NCBI GenBank assembly: GCA_016714795.1
Contig: JADKCA010000005.1
Span: 186,001-250,000, forward strand
Source: Sphingomonadales bacterium
GTDB lineage: Bacteria; Pseudomonadota; Alphaproteobacteria; Sphingomonadales; Sphingomonadaceae
Direction: 5' to 3'
DNA: 64,000 nucleotides
Shown: one piece after another, positions 9,323 to 17,716 of the stretch
Position numbering within the stretch: the first letter of the stretch is position 1
How the letters are laid out: the number at the start of each line of letters is the position of its first letter
The notes under the pieces: generated by a model
The model's input: only the letters and a program-made list of their open reading frames with translations
Database searches by the model: none
What the model was told of the DNA's origin: nothing
Program-made: the position numbers and the translations under genes

Positions 9323-9465
9323 ATAGCTTGTGCAGCGCAACATTTTCGGCAAGGTTGGCCTCGACCGCTGATGACCGGAGCCCGCTTCCTCAAGGGAGCT
9401 GAGAGCAAAGGCGCAGCACCGCAGGTGGGACGACGCAACTCCACAACCCAACAAAGGGGAATTTT

Positions 9466-10227
9466 ATGCGCACGTCCTTCGGCCCGCTTCTGGGTCTTGC
9501 CCTCGCTCTGTCTGCCACGCCTGCTTTCGCTCAGGAAGCGGAAAGCAAGGCCATCACCGTCAGCGGATCGGCCACCTTGGTTTCCGATTACCGTTTTCGC
9601 GGTATCTCGCAGACTGACAAGGATTTCGCAGTTCAGGCCGGCCTGACCGTCTCGCACGAATCGGGCCTCTATGCTTCGGTCTGGGGTTCGTCGGTTGATG
9701 ACTATATCGCGGCAGGCAGCGATCAGGAGCTCGATCTGATCATCGGCTACAAGAAGACGCTCGGTGCAGCCACGGTCGATGTCGGCGCGCTCTATTATTA
9801 CTATCCGGGTGCGGAAAAGCTCATTCCCGGCTATAATTCCGACTTTCTGGAACTCTATGGCAATGTCAGCGCGCCGGTTGGCCCCGTGACCGCCAAGGCC
9901 GCCGTGATGTACGCGCCGAAATCCGCTGCGCTTTCGCTCGGCGGTGGCAAGCTCGACAATCTGTACGGCAATTTCAGCCTGTCGGGTTCGATCCCGGATA
10001 CGGGCATCGGCTTTTCGGCGGGCATTGGCCGCACCTTCACCAAGAGCTTCCTCTCCGGCGGCAAGAAGTACACCGACTGGTCGCTGGGCATGACCTACAC
10101 GACCGGTCCGGTGACGCTGGGTGTGACCTATGTCGATACCAGCTATGCCAAGAACGCCGTGGTCAGCCTGACCGGCAAGGACATTGCCAAGGCTGGCGTG
10201 TTCGGCTCGATCGGAGTCGCGTTCTGA
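9466..10227 (+). CDS. TorF family putative porin (Gcw_chp domain)
   Basis: An outer-membrane beta-barrel protein of 253 residues with a signal peptide ending in AFAQ and alternating aromatic/glycine beta strands up to a C-terminal phenylalanine. Recognisable family features are the N-terminal VSDYRFRGISQTDKDFAVQ block and the YYYPG turn near residue 110. Proteins of this family are thought to form pores, but substrates are unknown. RBS AGGGGA lies just upstream. It is transcribed alone: the terminator precedes it and the convergent ABC ATPase gene begins directly at its stop codon. Confidence 0.88.
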   Translation: MRTSFGPLLGLALALSATPAFAQEAESKAITVSGSATLVSDYRFRGISQTDKDFAVQAGLTVSHESGLYASVWGSSVDDYIAAGSDQELDLIIGYKKTLGAATVDVGALYYYYPGAEKLIPGYNSDFLELYGNVSAPVGPVTAKAAVMYAPKSAALSLGGGKLDNLYGNFSLSGSIPDTGIGFSAGIGRTFTKSFLSGGKKYTDWSLGMTYTTGPVTLGVTYVDTSYAKNAVVSLTGKDIAKAGVFGSIGVAF

Positions 10228-11880
10228 TCATGATCCACGGCTGGCTGCAACCAGCCGCTGCGTGACGGGATGGGCGGGAGAGGCACACACCTCTTCCGCC
10301 CATCCTTCTTCCACGATCCGCCCGGCCTCCATCACGGCGATGCGATGTGCCAGCAGCCGCGCCAGTGCCAGATCATGCGTGATGGCAAGGATCGCCAGCC
10401 CGCGTTCCCGCTGCAACCGCTGGAGCAGCGCAACAATCTGTGCGGCTACCAGCACATCCAGCGCGGACGTCGCTTCATCAAGCACCAGCAGATCCGGTTC
10501 ACTCACCAAGGCCCGCGCCAGCGCAACGCGCTGCGCCTGCCCGCCAGAGAGTTCGCGCGCGCGACGGATCGCGAAATCGGGGGGCAGGTCCACGGCGGCG
10601 AGCGCGGCCTGAACCCTCTCAATCCGTTCGTGTCGAGTGACGTCGAGACGCTGATCCGGTGTCTCGACGTCGCTCGACACAAACGGAGGCGATTGGCCCA
10701 GCCACGCCAGCGGCTCCCCCACAATCTCCGCCACGCTCCAGCGCGGATCGAGGCTGGCCACCGGGTCTTGAAACACCGGTTGAAACCCGCGCCGGTCCCC
10801 GCGACGCATGGCGGAACGCGGCGGAAGCGGTGCATCTTTCCACAAGACGTCGCCCGAATCACACGGCCCCAGCCTGGCGATGGCACGTGCGAGCGTGGAT
10901 TTGCCGGAACCGGAGCCCCCGACCAGCGCCAGACATTCGCCCGCGCGCACAGACAGGCTCGCCCCGTCCACGGCCAGCATCCGCCCGCTGCGCCAGCCGG
11001 GGCGGGGGAAGGAGACGCGGATGGCGTTCGCCTCCAGCAACATGCCTCCGACTGCCGGGCGCGCGGCGATCGGGGCATCCAGCCGTGGCGTCGCGGCCAC
11101 CAGCGCCTTGGCGTAATCGCTCCGGGGCGTGCTCACGAGCGTGCGCGCCGGGCCGGTTTCCATCATCCGGCCATGCTTCATCACCAGCAGCCGGTCTGCA
11201 TGGTCCGCCACGCCTGCCAGATCATGGCTGACGAGCAGCATCGCCATGCCACTTTCGCGCTGGAGGCGGCGCAGCAGCGCCATGATGTCGTGGCGCAGGG
11301 CGGCATCGAGCGCGCTGGTCGGCTCATCCGCCACCAGCACAGCAGGAGCGTGCGCGATGGCCATGGCGATCAATACGCGCTGGCGCTGCCCGCCGGACAG
11401 ACGATGCGGAAACTGGTCCAGCCGCTCGTCAGGCACGTCCAGCCCGACACGGTCCAGCATCGCGGCCAGTTCGGATCGGGAGGGACGCGGTCCACCCGCC
11501 TGCATCGCGGCCTCTGCCAGATGCGCGGCGATGGTGAGATGCGGCGTAAGCGCAGTCAGCGGCTGCTGGAACACGAAGCCCGCATGGCGCGCGCGCAAGG
11601 GCCGTAGCGCAGGTTCGGAGAGGCCGATCAGCTCCTCGCCCATCAATCGTGCGGAGCCGCTTGCGACACCGGCGGAAAGGCCGAACGGCGTCATGCAGGT
11701 CAGGCTCTTGCCCGATCCCGATTCGCCGACGAGCGCGAGGCATTCGCCGGGGGAGAGGGTGAAGGAGAGGCCGTCCACCACCGCGGTCCCGAGCTTGTCG
11801 AAGGACTGCCCTTCGACAGGCTCGGGACGGCGGGATGTGACAGAGACACTCAGCCCCTCAACCTCATAGACCGCACTCAT
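10228..11880 (-). CDS. Dual-ATPase ABC transporter subunit (peptide/nickel/YejF type) with two inserted repeat-derived loops
   Basis: A cytoplasmic ATP-binding subunit with two fused ABC modules, each with Walker A (GESGSGKS near residue 50; GGSGSGKS in the second half), signature (LSGGQRQRV; LSGGQAQRV) and Walker B (LVADEPTSALD; LVLDEATSALD). It drives a peptide-type importer with the two permeases upstream. The start at 11880 gives ATGA overlap with the permease gene; the longer open frame to 12252 lies wholly inside that gene and is a shadow. Two palindromic repeats are embedded in frame: residues about 17-32 (RPEPVEGQSFDKLG) and about 399-419 (FVSSDVETPDQRLD). Both sit in loops outside the ATP-binding motifs, so the protein can still fold. 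Confidence 0.92.
   Translation of the reverse strand: MSAVYEVEGLSVSVTSRRPEPVEGQSFDKLGTAVVDGLSFTLSPGECLALVGESGSGKSLTCMTPFGLSAGVASGSARLMGEELIGLSEPALRPLRARHAGFVFQQPLTALTPHLTIAAHLAEAAMQAGGPRPSRSELAAMLDRVGLDVPDERLDQFPHRLSGGQRQRVLIAMAIAHAPAVLVADEPTSALDAALRHDIMALLRRLQRESGMAMLLVSHDLAGVADHADRLLVMKHGRMMETGPARTLVSTPRSDYAKALVAATPRLDAPIAARPAVGGMLLEANAIRVSFPRPGWRSGRMLAVDGASLSVRAGECLALVGGSGSGKSTLARAIARLGPCDSGDVLWKDAPLPPRSAMRRGDRRGFQPVFQDPVASLDPRWSVAEIVGEPLAWLGQSPPFVSSDVETPDQRLDVTRHERIERVQAALAAVDLPPDFAIRRARELSGGQAQRVALARALVSEPDLLVLDEATSALDVLVAAQIVALLQRLQRERGLAILAITHDLALARLLAHRIAVMEAGRIVEEGWAEEVCASPAHPVTQRLVAASRGS
10624..10686. repeat. 63-bp palindromic repeat inside the ABC ATPase gene
   Basis: Two 26-base arms (10624-10649 and 10661-10686) are inverted copies matching at 24 of 26 positions, around an 11-base loop. 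The arm core is GTCGAGTGACGTCGAGAC. It keeps the reading frame open on the gene strand and adds about 21 residues to the second ATPase module. Confidence 0.9.
11786..11828. repeat. 43-bp palindromic repeat inside the ABC ATPase gene (PEPVEG/SFDKLG type)
   Basis: The arms GTCCCGAGCTTGTCGAAGG and its near-perfect inverse (18 of 19) flank a short spacer. In the gene's frame it encodes PEPVEGQSFDKLGT between the first and second beta strands of the first ATPase module. The same arm family occurs between genes at 53846-53936. Confidence 0.9.
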
Positions 11881-12656
11881 GCCGCAAACCGTTCGCGCAA
11901 CCGCTCGCCCAACAGCGTCAGGCACAGCAGCAATGTCACCAGCACAGCGCCCGGCACAAGCAAGGCATGGGGCATCAGGTCCATATCGTCCGCGCCATCC
12001 TTCACCAGGATGCCGAGCGATGTCATCGGCTCCTGCACGCCAAGGCCCAGGAAGGAGAGGAAGCTTTCCACCATCACCACCTGCGGCAAAGTGAGCATCA
12101 GGTAAGCGAGCGCGACGCCCGCAATGTTGGGCAGCACATGGCGGATCAGCGTCGCGTGCGCGGGGCTGCCTGCGGCTTCTGCGGCGAGGATGAAGGGCCG
12201 CGCCTTGAGCTGGATCACCTGCCCGCGCACAACGCGCGCCATCGTCAGCCACTCGACCGCGCCAATGCCCAGAAAGACGAGCAGGATCGAACGGCCAAAC
12301 ACCACCATCAGCAGGATGACGACAAACATGAAGGGCAAAGCATAGAGCGCATCCACGGTCCGCATCATCAGATCATCCACGCGCCCGCCTGCCCATCCGG
12401 CCACCGCGCCCCAAGCCGTGCCGATCAGCATCGCCACCAGCGCCGCCGCCACTGCGACCGAAAGCGTGATACGCGTGCCCATCAGCGTCCGCGCCAGCAG
12501 ATCGCGCCCAACGCCGTCTGTGCCCAGCCAGTGCGCGGCGGAAGGGGCCGCACGCACAGCATTCCAGTCAATCGCATCATAGGGCCAAGGGAGCAGCGCC
12601 GGGCCGAGCAAGGCGGCAAGGAGGATGAACGTCAGGAGGGCGAGCAGGCCCTTCAT
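11877..12656 (-). CDS. ABC transporter permease, OppC/DppC/YejE type
   Basis: An inner-membrane permease of 259 residues with about five or six transmembrane helices. It shows the HWLGTDGVGRDLLARTLMG block that marks the DppC/OppC class, and the EAA-like loop (ILAAEAAGSPAHATLIRHVLPN) that contacts the ATPase. It overlaps both neighbours by 4 bases (ATGA), so permease-permease-ATPase are one coupled operon. No periplasmic binding protein is encoded next to it. Confidence 0.92.
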   Translation of the reverse strand: MKGLLALLTFILLAALLGPALLPWPYDAIDWNAVRAAPSAAHWLGTDGVGRDLLARTLMGTRITLSVAVAAALVAMLIGTAWGAVAGWAGGRVDDLMMRTVDALYALPFMFVVILLMVVFGRSILLVFLGIGAVEWLTMARVVRGQVIQLKARPFILAAEAAGSPAHATLIRHVLPNIAGVALAYLMLTLPQVVMVESFLSFLGLGVQEPMTSLGILVKDGADDMDLMPHALLVPGAVLVTLLLCLTLLGERLRERFAA

Positions 12657-13573
12657 CCCCGCACCCTTGGATCAAGCCAGCCATAGGCCAGATCGGCCAG
12701 CAGGTTGAACAGGATGATCAGCGCCGCATAAAGCGTCACCACGCCCAGCACGAGCGGATAATCCCGGTTGAGCGCGCCCTGCACGAAATAGCGGCCCAGC
12801 CCCGGCAACGCGAAGATCGTTTCGATCACCACCGCCCCGGTCAGCAGCCCCGCCGCTGTCGGCCCGACATAGCTGGCCACCGGCACCAGTGCAGGCCGCA
12901 GCGCGTGGCGGGTGAGCGTGCGCAAGGGGGAGAGGCCACGCGCGCGCGCCGCGCGGACATGATCCTGCCCCAGCACCTCGGTCAGCCCGGCGCGCGTCAG
13001 CTTGGCGATGGCTCCGGCAGCAGGCAAGGCCAGCGCGATGACAGGCAGCACCAGATGCCGGGGTGCGCCCTCTCCCCAGCCGGAGACGGGCAGCCAGCCA
13101 AGCCCCAGCGCGAAGACCAGCACCAGCGCGGGGGCAGTCACGAAACTGGGGAGAACAGTGAGCAGGGTGGCGATCAGGCCGATGCTCCGGTCTGCCCGCC
13201 CGCCCGGCTTCATTGCCGCCGCAAGCCCGCTCGCCACGCCCAGCGTCAGCGCGAGCAGCAAGGCCAGAGCGCCCAAAGTCAGCGAGACCGGCAGCCCCTT
13301 GGCCACCAGCTGGGTGACGGTGAAATCGCGATAGACCAGACTTGGCCCGAAATCGCCCTGTGCCAGATTTCCGACATAGCGGGTGAATTGCACGGGCAGC
13401 GGCTGATCCATGCCATAGGCGGTGATCAACGCCGCGCGCGTGGCGGGATCAAGCGGGCGCTCGCCATCAAACGGGCCGCCGGGGGCGAAGCGCATCAGCA
13501 GGAAGGATAGCAGGATGACCGCGAAAAGCGTTGGGATGGCCGTGGCGAGGCGGCGGAGAATGAGGGTCAGCAT
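12653..13573 (-). CDS. ABC transporter permease, OppB/DppB/YejB type
   Basis: An inner-membrane permease of 306 residues and first gene of the ABC operon. The N-terminal MLTLILRRLATAIPTLFAVI helix and FLLMRFAPGGPFD motif are typical of DppB/OppB. The cytoplasmic EAA-type loop is DHVRAARARGLSPLRTLTRH. The partner OppC-like gene overlaps by 4 bases. The substrate is unknown; peptides or peptide-like compounds are the family norm. Confidence 0.92.
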   Translation of the reverse strand: MLTLILRRLATAIPTLFAVILLSFLLMRFAPGGPFDGERPLDPATRAALITAYGMDQPLPVQFTRYVGNLAQGDFGPSLVYRDFTVTQLVAKGLPVSLTLGALALLLALTLGVASGLAAAMKPGGRADRSIGLIATLLTVLPSFVTAPALVLVFALGLGWLPVSGWGEGAPRHLVLPVIALALPAAGAIAKLTRAGLTEVLGQDHVRAARARGLSPLRTLTRHALRPALVPVASYVGPTAAGLLTGAVVIETIFALPGLGRYFVQGALNRDYPLVLGVVTLYAALIILFNLLADLAYGWLDPRVRG

Positions 13574-13576
13574 CGC

Positions 13577-13614
13577 TCCCTCTCCCTAACCCTCTCCCCA
13601 AAAAGGGAGAGGGG
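13577..13614. repeat. Intergenic CCCTCTCCC-type palindromic repeat
   Basis: CCTCTCCC (13591-13598) and GGGAGAGG (13605-13612) form a hairpin around CAAAAA, preceded by a further CCCTCTCCCTAA unit. It lies between the DUF3035 gene and the ABC operon on the same strand. The same architecture recurs inside ileS at 16061-16094. Confidence 0.8.
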
Positions 13615-13622
13615 ATCAAGCG

Positions 13623-14036
13623 TCACCGCGGCGTACTGGCCGTGGCGTCCTGACCGGGGCCTTCCGGCGCGGCAATGATGTCCCGCGTGGTGGAGCCCTT
13701 GTCTACCACAGAGGTGGCGGGATCGCCCACTTCGGAGCGGATGCCGGCCTGTGCACGTGCGCCACCGGCCTGCGCCACAGCGCTGGTTTCAGAGGCACTG
13801 CGCGCTGCCGTGCCGCCGAACATGGCCTGCAAAGCCTGTGTGGAACTGTCTGCCGCCTGCGCCTGCGGCTGGCCGGGGCGCGGGGGGACAAGCGCGAAAT
13901 CGGGCGGGACGACGAGCGGTGCAGCGCGCGTGACGGCCATTTCATCGGGGCGTTCGCGCCCGAACACGCCAGAACTGCGTCCGCAGCCAGACAGGGCCAC
14001 CAGCATCAACCCCGCAACCAATATCTTGCGCATCAC
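13623..14036 (-). CDS. DUF3035 lipoprotein
   Basis: A 137-residue exported protein with a lipoprotein signal (LMLVALSGCGR; Cys18 as lipidation site). The mature part is Pro/Ala-rich, with PLVVPPDFALVPPRPG, the typical core of the DUF3035 family. Its function is unknown. It overlaps lspA by 4 bases; the enzyme that would mature it as a lipoprotein is therefore encoded directly upstream. Confidence 0.85.
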   Translation of the reverse strand: MMRKILVAGLMLVALSGCGRSSGVFGRERPDEMAVTRAAPLVVPPDFALVPPRPGQPQAQAADSSTQALQAMFGGTAARSASETSAVAQAGGARAQAGIRSEVGDPATSVVDKGSTTRDIIAAPEGPGQDATASTPR

Positions 14037-14533
14037 TTCGTCTCCGTTTCGGGGCTGTCATCCCGCACGAACAGCGCGCGGGCCAGCAGCATCAATACAC
14101 CTATCGTAATGGCGGCGTCCGCCAAATTGAAGATCAAAAAGGGGCGGAAGTCGCCGAAATGCAAATCGGCATAGTCGATCACATAGCCCAACCGCGCGCG
14201 ATCCACCAGATTGCCGATGGCCCCGCCCAGAATCAGCCCCAGCCCCAGCGCATCGTTGCGGTTCTTTTCGGTCCACAGCCAGTAGGTTACGCCCACCGTG
14301 ACAAGGCTGAGCATCCCCGTCAGCGCCCAGCGCGCAGCAGCGGAGCCCGCCTGAAACAGCCCCAGCGCAATGCCTTCATTGTGGGTGAGGGTGAACTGGA
14401 AGAAGGGCAGAAGTTCGTGCTGTGCACCCTGATAATCGAGGTTGAACGCGGCCAGCACCCAATATTTCAGGAACTGATCCACGCCCGCGATCAACGCCGC
14501 GAGGGCGAAGGCGAGGGTGCGGGGGTTACCCAT
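14033..14533 (-). CDS. lspA: Lipoprotein signal peptidase (signal peptidase II)
   Basis: An inner-membrane aspartyl protease that removes signal peptides from diacylglyceryl-modified prolipoproteins. The 166 residues carry four transmembrane helices and the conserved blocks GGAIGNLVDRARLGYVIDYAD and FNLADAAI, which contain the two catalytic aspartates. It overlaps ileS by 8 bases upstream and DUF3035 downstream; ileS-lspA is a classic pairing. Confidence 0.96.
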   Translation of the reverse strand: MGNPRTLAFALAALIAGVDQFLKYWVLAAFNLDYQGAQHELLPFFQFTLTHNEGIALGLFQAGSAAARWALTGMLSLVTVGVTYWLWTEKNRNDALGLGLILGGAIGNLVDRARLGYVIDYADLHFGDFRPFLIFNLADAAITIGVLMLLARALFVRDDSPETETK

Positions 14534-17500
14534 TCACCACCTCCTCACACCGCCCGCACAGCGCGCCGTCTTCGGTCACTTCGGGCAGGTGCCGCCAGCA
14601 GCGGCCGCATTTGTGGTGGGTGGTTTTGGTGACAATAAACTTAGTTTCCGAGCCTTCGGAAACCTTATGCTCTGGTTTGCCAAATTCCGAAATTTTAATC
14701 GAGGCGACGATAGCCAGCTCTGCAAAATCAACAGAGGTCATCAGTTTAGAAAAATCCTTGTCGTCCGATGAACCATCCATCTCAAAAACCAACTGCGCTT
14801 CTAAGCTCGATCCAATTAGCTTGTTCCGCCGCAGTGGCTCAATCTGCTCACTCGCCATGGCGCGAAAGGAACGCAATGTCGTCCATTTTTCGACCAGTTC
14901 GCTGTTACCGAATATCTGAGGCTCATTGTCAAAAGTCAGCACCTCCGGCCATTCCAGAAAATGCACGCTCTCCGCCTCATCCGGAAACCGCGTCTGCCAC
15001 ACCTCTTCGGCGGTAAACACCAGCACCGGCGCGGCATAACGCACCAGCGCGTGGAACAGGATATCGAGTACTGTCCGGTAGGCCATGCGTTTCGGCGAGG
15101 TCGCCGCGTCGCAATAGAGCGAGTCCTTGCGAATATCGAAGAAGAAGGCGCTCAGATCATTATTGGCGAAATCGCTCAGCAGTCGCACATAGCTGTTATA
15201 ATCGAAGTCATTCACCGCCTGCCGCAGCTTCGCATCCATGTCTGCCAGCAGATGCAGCACATAGCGTTCCAGCTCCGGCATTTCGTCCACCGGCACCTTT
15301 TCCGCGTCCGAAAACCCGTCGAGCGCGCCGAGCAGATAGCGGAAGGTGTTGCGCAGTTTGCGATACTGGTCCGCCACGCCTTTGAGGATTTCGTCACCAA
15401 TCCGGTGATCCTCGGTGAAATCCACCGACAGCGCCCACAGCCGGATGATGTCCGCGCCGTTGGTCTGCATCACTTTCAGCGGATCGACCGTGTTGCCGAT
15501 GGATTTGGACATTTTCATGCCCTTCTGATCCATCGTAAAACCGTGCGTCAGCACCGCCTTATACGGCGCTTGGCCCCGCGTGCCGCAGCTTTCGAGGAGC
15601 GACGACTGGAACCAGCCGCGATGCTGATCGCTGCCTTCCAGATACAGGTCCGCCGGGTGGGTAGAGCCATCGCGCCGCAGCAGTTCGGGCCATTTGCCGC
15701 TTTCCAGCACGAAGGCGTGGGTGCAGCCCGAATCGAACCACACGTCCAGAATATCGGTCACGCGCTCATAATCGGCGGCGTTGTAATCCGGGCCGAGCAG
15801 TGCAGGCGCGGCTTCATCACTCCAGCCATCAACCCCTTGCGCCTTCATCGCAGCGACGATGCGGGCGTTGACGCCTGCGTCGTTCAGATACTGCCCGGTC
15901 TTGCGATCCACAAACAGCGTGATCGGCACACCCCAAGCGCGCTGGCGCGAGAGCACCCAGTCCGGGCGGCCCTCGACCATCGAGCCAATGCGGTTGCGGC
16001 CCTTTTCGGGGACGAAGCGGGTGTTCTGGATCGCTCTCAATGCCGTGCTGCGAAGCGTGTCCCTCTCCCCTTCAAGGGAGAGGCTAGGAGAGGGCTTGAT
16101 CGCCCGATCCATCGGCACAAACCATTGCGGGGTGCAGCGATAAATCACCTTCGCCTTGCTCCGCCATGAATGCGGATAGCTGTGCTTGTAATCCGCACTC
16201 GCGGCCAGAAGCCCGCCGCTTTCGCGCAAGTCCGAACAGATCGGGCCATCGGGCGCGTTGAATTTGGGGTTGATGACCGAGCCCTGTCCGCCGAGCCACG
16301 CCCAATCATCGCGATATTTGCCATCGCCCTGCACCGCGAACACGGGATCAATCCCGTGCGCCTTGCACAAGTCGAAATCATCCTCGCCGTGATCGGGTGC
16401 CATATGAACAAGGCCGGTGCCGCTGTCTGTCGTGACGAAATCGCCGGGCAGGAAGGGGCGGGGGCGCAGGTAGAATTCGGCGAGGGGGGAAGTGGGGTCA
16501 ATATTGTCCCCCTCCCGCGTGCGGGAGGGGTTAGGGGTGGGCGCGTCCACCGCTTCACCGCTTCCTAATGGCCCACCCCCGGCCCCTCCCGCACGCGGGA
16601 GGGGAGAGTCGAACAGCTTCGCCATCGGGTGACGCGCGACGGTTCCGGCGAGGTCGGAGCCTTTGCCGATAGATTCCCATTCTGCGGCCGGTGTGTACAT
16701 GATCTCGCTGACACCATCGTCAGCATCGGTGACACCTTTCCCCCAACGTGCGATAAACGCCATTGCAAGCGGTTCAGCTATGAGGGCGCGCTTGCCATAG
16801 AATTTTTCCAACGGCGCATCTTCCTTGAATGCACCGCGCTTGTGCGCATCAACTCGCAGTTCAACCAAAACATACTCAACATCCGGCCCATAAGCGATCG
16901 CCTGATTGACCGGGATCGTCCAGGGCGTCGTCGTCCAGATCACCGCATGGGCACCAACCAGTTCAGGGATGGGCGATTCCACAATCTCGAACGCCACATC
17001 AATCTGCGTCGAGGTGATATCCTCATACTCCACCTCAGCCTCAGCCAGCGCCGTCTTCTCCACCGGAGACCACATCACCGGCTTCGCGCCGCGATAAAGC
17101 TGGCCGCTCTCCGCAAACTTCAACAGTTCGGCAACAATCGTCGCCTCCGCGTCGAAATCCATCGTCAGATAGGGCTTGTCCCAATTGCCAAGCACGCCGA
17201 GCCGCTTCACCTGCTCGCGCTGCACATCCACCCATTTTTGCGCGTAGGCGCGGCATTCGGCGCGGAATTCCTTGACCGGGACCTCATCCTTGTTGCGCTT
17301 CTTCTTGCGATATTCCTCTTCCACACGCCATTCGATGGGCAGGCCATGGCAATCCCAGCCGGGGACGTAGGGCGAATCCTTGCCCAGCAGCGTCTGGGTG
17401 CGGCACACCATGTCCTTCAGGATATGGTTGAGCGCATGGCCGATATGCATGTCTCCGTTCGCATAAGGCGGGCCGTCATGCAGGATGAACTGTTCGCGCC

Positions 17501-17663
17501 CGGCGCGGCGTTTGCGGGTTTCGGCATAAATATCCATCGCCTGCCAGCGCGCGAGAATGCCCGGCTCCTTCTGCGGAAGGCCGGCCTTCATGGGGAAATC
17601 GGTCTTCGGCAGGAAGACGGTGTCGCGGTAATCCACGGCGTCGGGGGCAGTTTTCTCGGTCAT
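14526..17663 (-). CDS. ileS: Isoleucyl-tRNA synthetase with in-frame repeat insertions
   Basis: A class I aminoacyl-tRNA synthetase charging tRNA-Ile. It has HIGH at residues 73-76 (DMHIGHALNH), the KMSKS loop (KGMKMSKSIGNTVDP), an editing domain between them, and a C-terminal zinc cluster (CGRCWRHLP...CGRCEEVV). Start 17663 (MTEKTAPD) is preferred over the open frame to 17705. At 1045 residues it is about 100 longer than the E. coli enzyme. Part of the excess is two repeat-derived inserts: residues about 354-385 (SPLPRAGGAGGG ... PTPNPSRTREG), in the editing region, and about 524-535 (PSPSLSLEGERD). The C-terminal stretch coded by about 14630-14940 is noticeably poorer in G+C than the rest. 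Confidence 0.97.
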   Translation of the reverse strand: MTEKTAPDAVDYRDTVFLPKTDFPMKAGLPQKEPGILARWQAMDIYAETRKRRAGREQFILHDGPPYANGDMHIGHALNHILKDMVCRTQTLLGKDSPYVPGWDCHGLPIEWRVEEEYRKKKRNKDEVPVKEFRAECRAYAQKWVDVQREQVKRLGVLGNWDKPYLTMDFDAEATIVAELLKFAESGQLYRGAKPVMWSPVEKTALAEAEVEYEDITSTQIDVAFEIVESPIPELVGAHAVIWTTTPWTIPVNQAIAYGPDVEYVLVELRVDAHKRGAFKEDAPLEKFYGKRALIAEPLAMAFIARWGKGVTDADDGVSEIMYTPAAEWESIGKGSDLAGTVARHPMAKLFDSPLPRAGGAGGGPLGSGEAVDAPTPNPSRTREGDNIDPTSPLAEFYLRPRPFLPGDFVTTDSGTGLVHMAPDHGEDDFDLCKAHGIDPVFAVQGDGKYRDDWAWLGGQGSVINPKFNAPDGPICSDLRESGGLLAASADYKHSYPHSWRSKAKVIYRCTPQWFVPMDRAIKPSPSLSLEGERDTLRSTALRAIQNTRFVPEKGRNRIGSMVEGRPDWVLSRQRAWGVPITLFVDRKTGQYLNDAGVNARIVAAMKAQGVDGWSDEAAPALLGPDYNAADYERVTDILDVWFDSGCTHAFVLESGKWPELLRRDGSTHPADLYLEGSDQHRGWFQSSLLESCGTRGQAPYKAVLTHGFTMDQKGMKMSKSIGNTVDPLKVMQTNGADIIRLWALSVDFTEDHRIGDEILKGVADQYRKLRNTFRYLLGALDGFSDAEKVPVDEMPELERYVLHLLADMDAKLRQAVNDFDYNSYVRLLSDFANNDLSAFFFDIRKDSLYCDAATSPKRMAYRTVLDILFHALVRYAAPVLVFTAEEVWQTRFPDEAESVHFLEWPEVLTFDNEPQIFGNSELVEKWTTLRSFRAMASEQIEPLRRNKLIGSSLEAQLVFEMDGSSDDKDFSKLMTSVDFAELAIVASIKISEFGKPEHKVSEGSETKFIVTKTTHHKCGRCWRHLPEVTEDGALCGRCEEVVNG
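16061..16094. repeat. CCCTCTCCC-type palindromic repeat inside ileS
   Basis: CCTCTCCC and GGGAGAGG pair around CTTCAA, followed by CTAGGAGAGGG. It is read in frame as PSPSLSLEGER and has the same family structure as the intergenic element at 13577-13614. Confidence 0.85.
16509..16604. repeat. Compound palindromic repeat inside ileS
   Basis: Two perfect hairpins, CCCCTCCCGC/GCGGGAGGGG at 16509-16530 and 16583-16604, flank a central part that is itself bounded by GGGTGGGC and GCCCACCC. The whole 96-base element is read through in frame by ileS. Confidence 0.9.
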
Positions 17664-17716
17664 GACGGGCTGGGCTTTAGGGGAGTGTGGAGGAAATGAA
17701 AACACTTCGTCTTACC

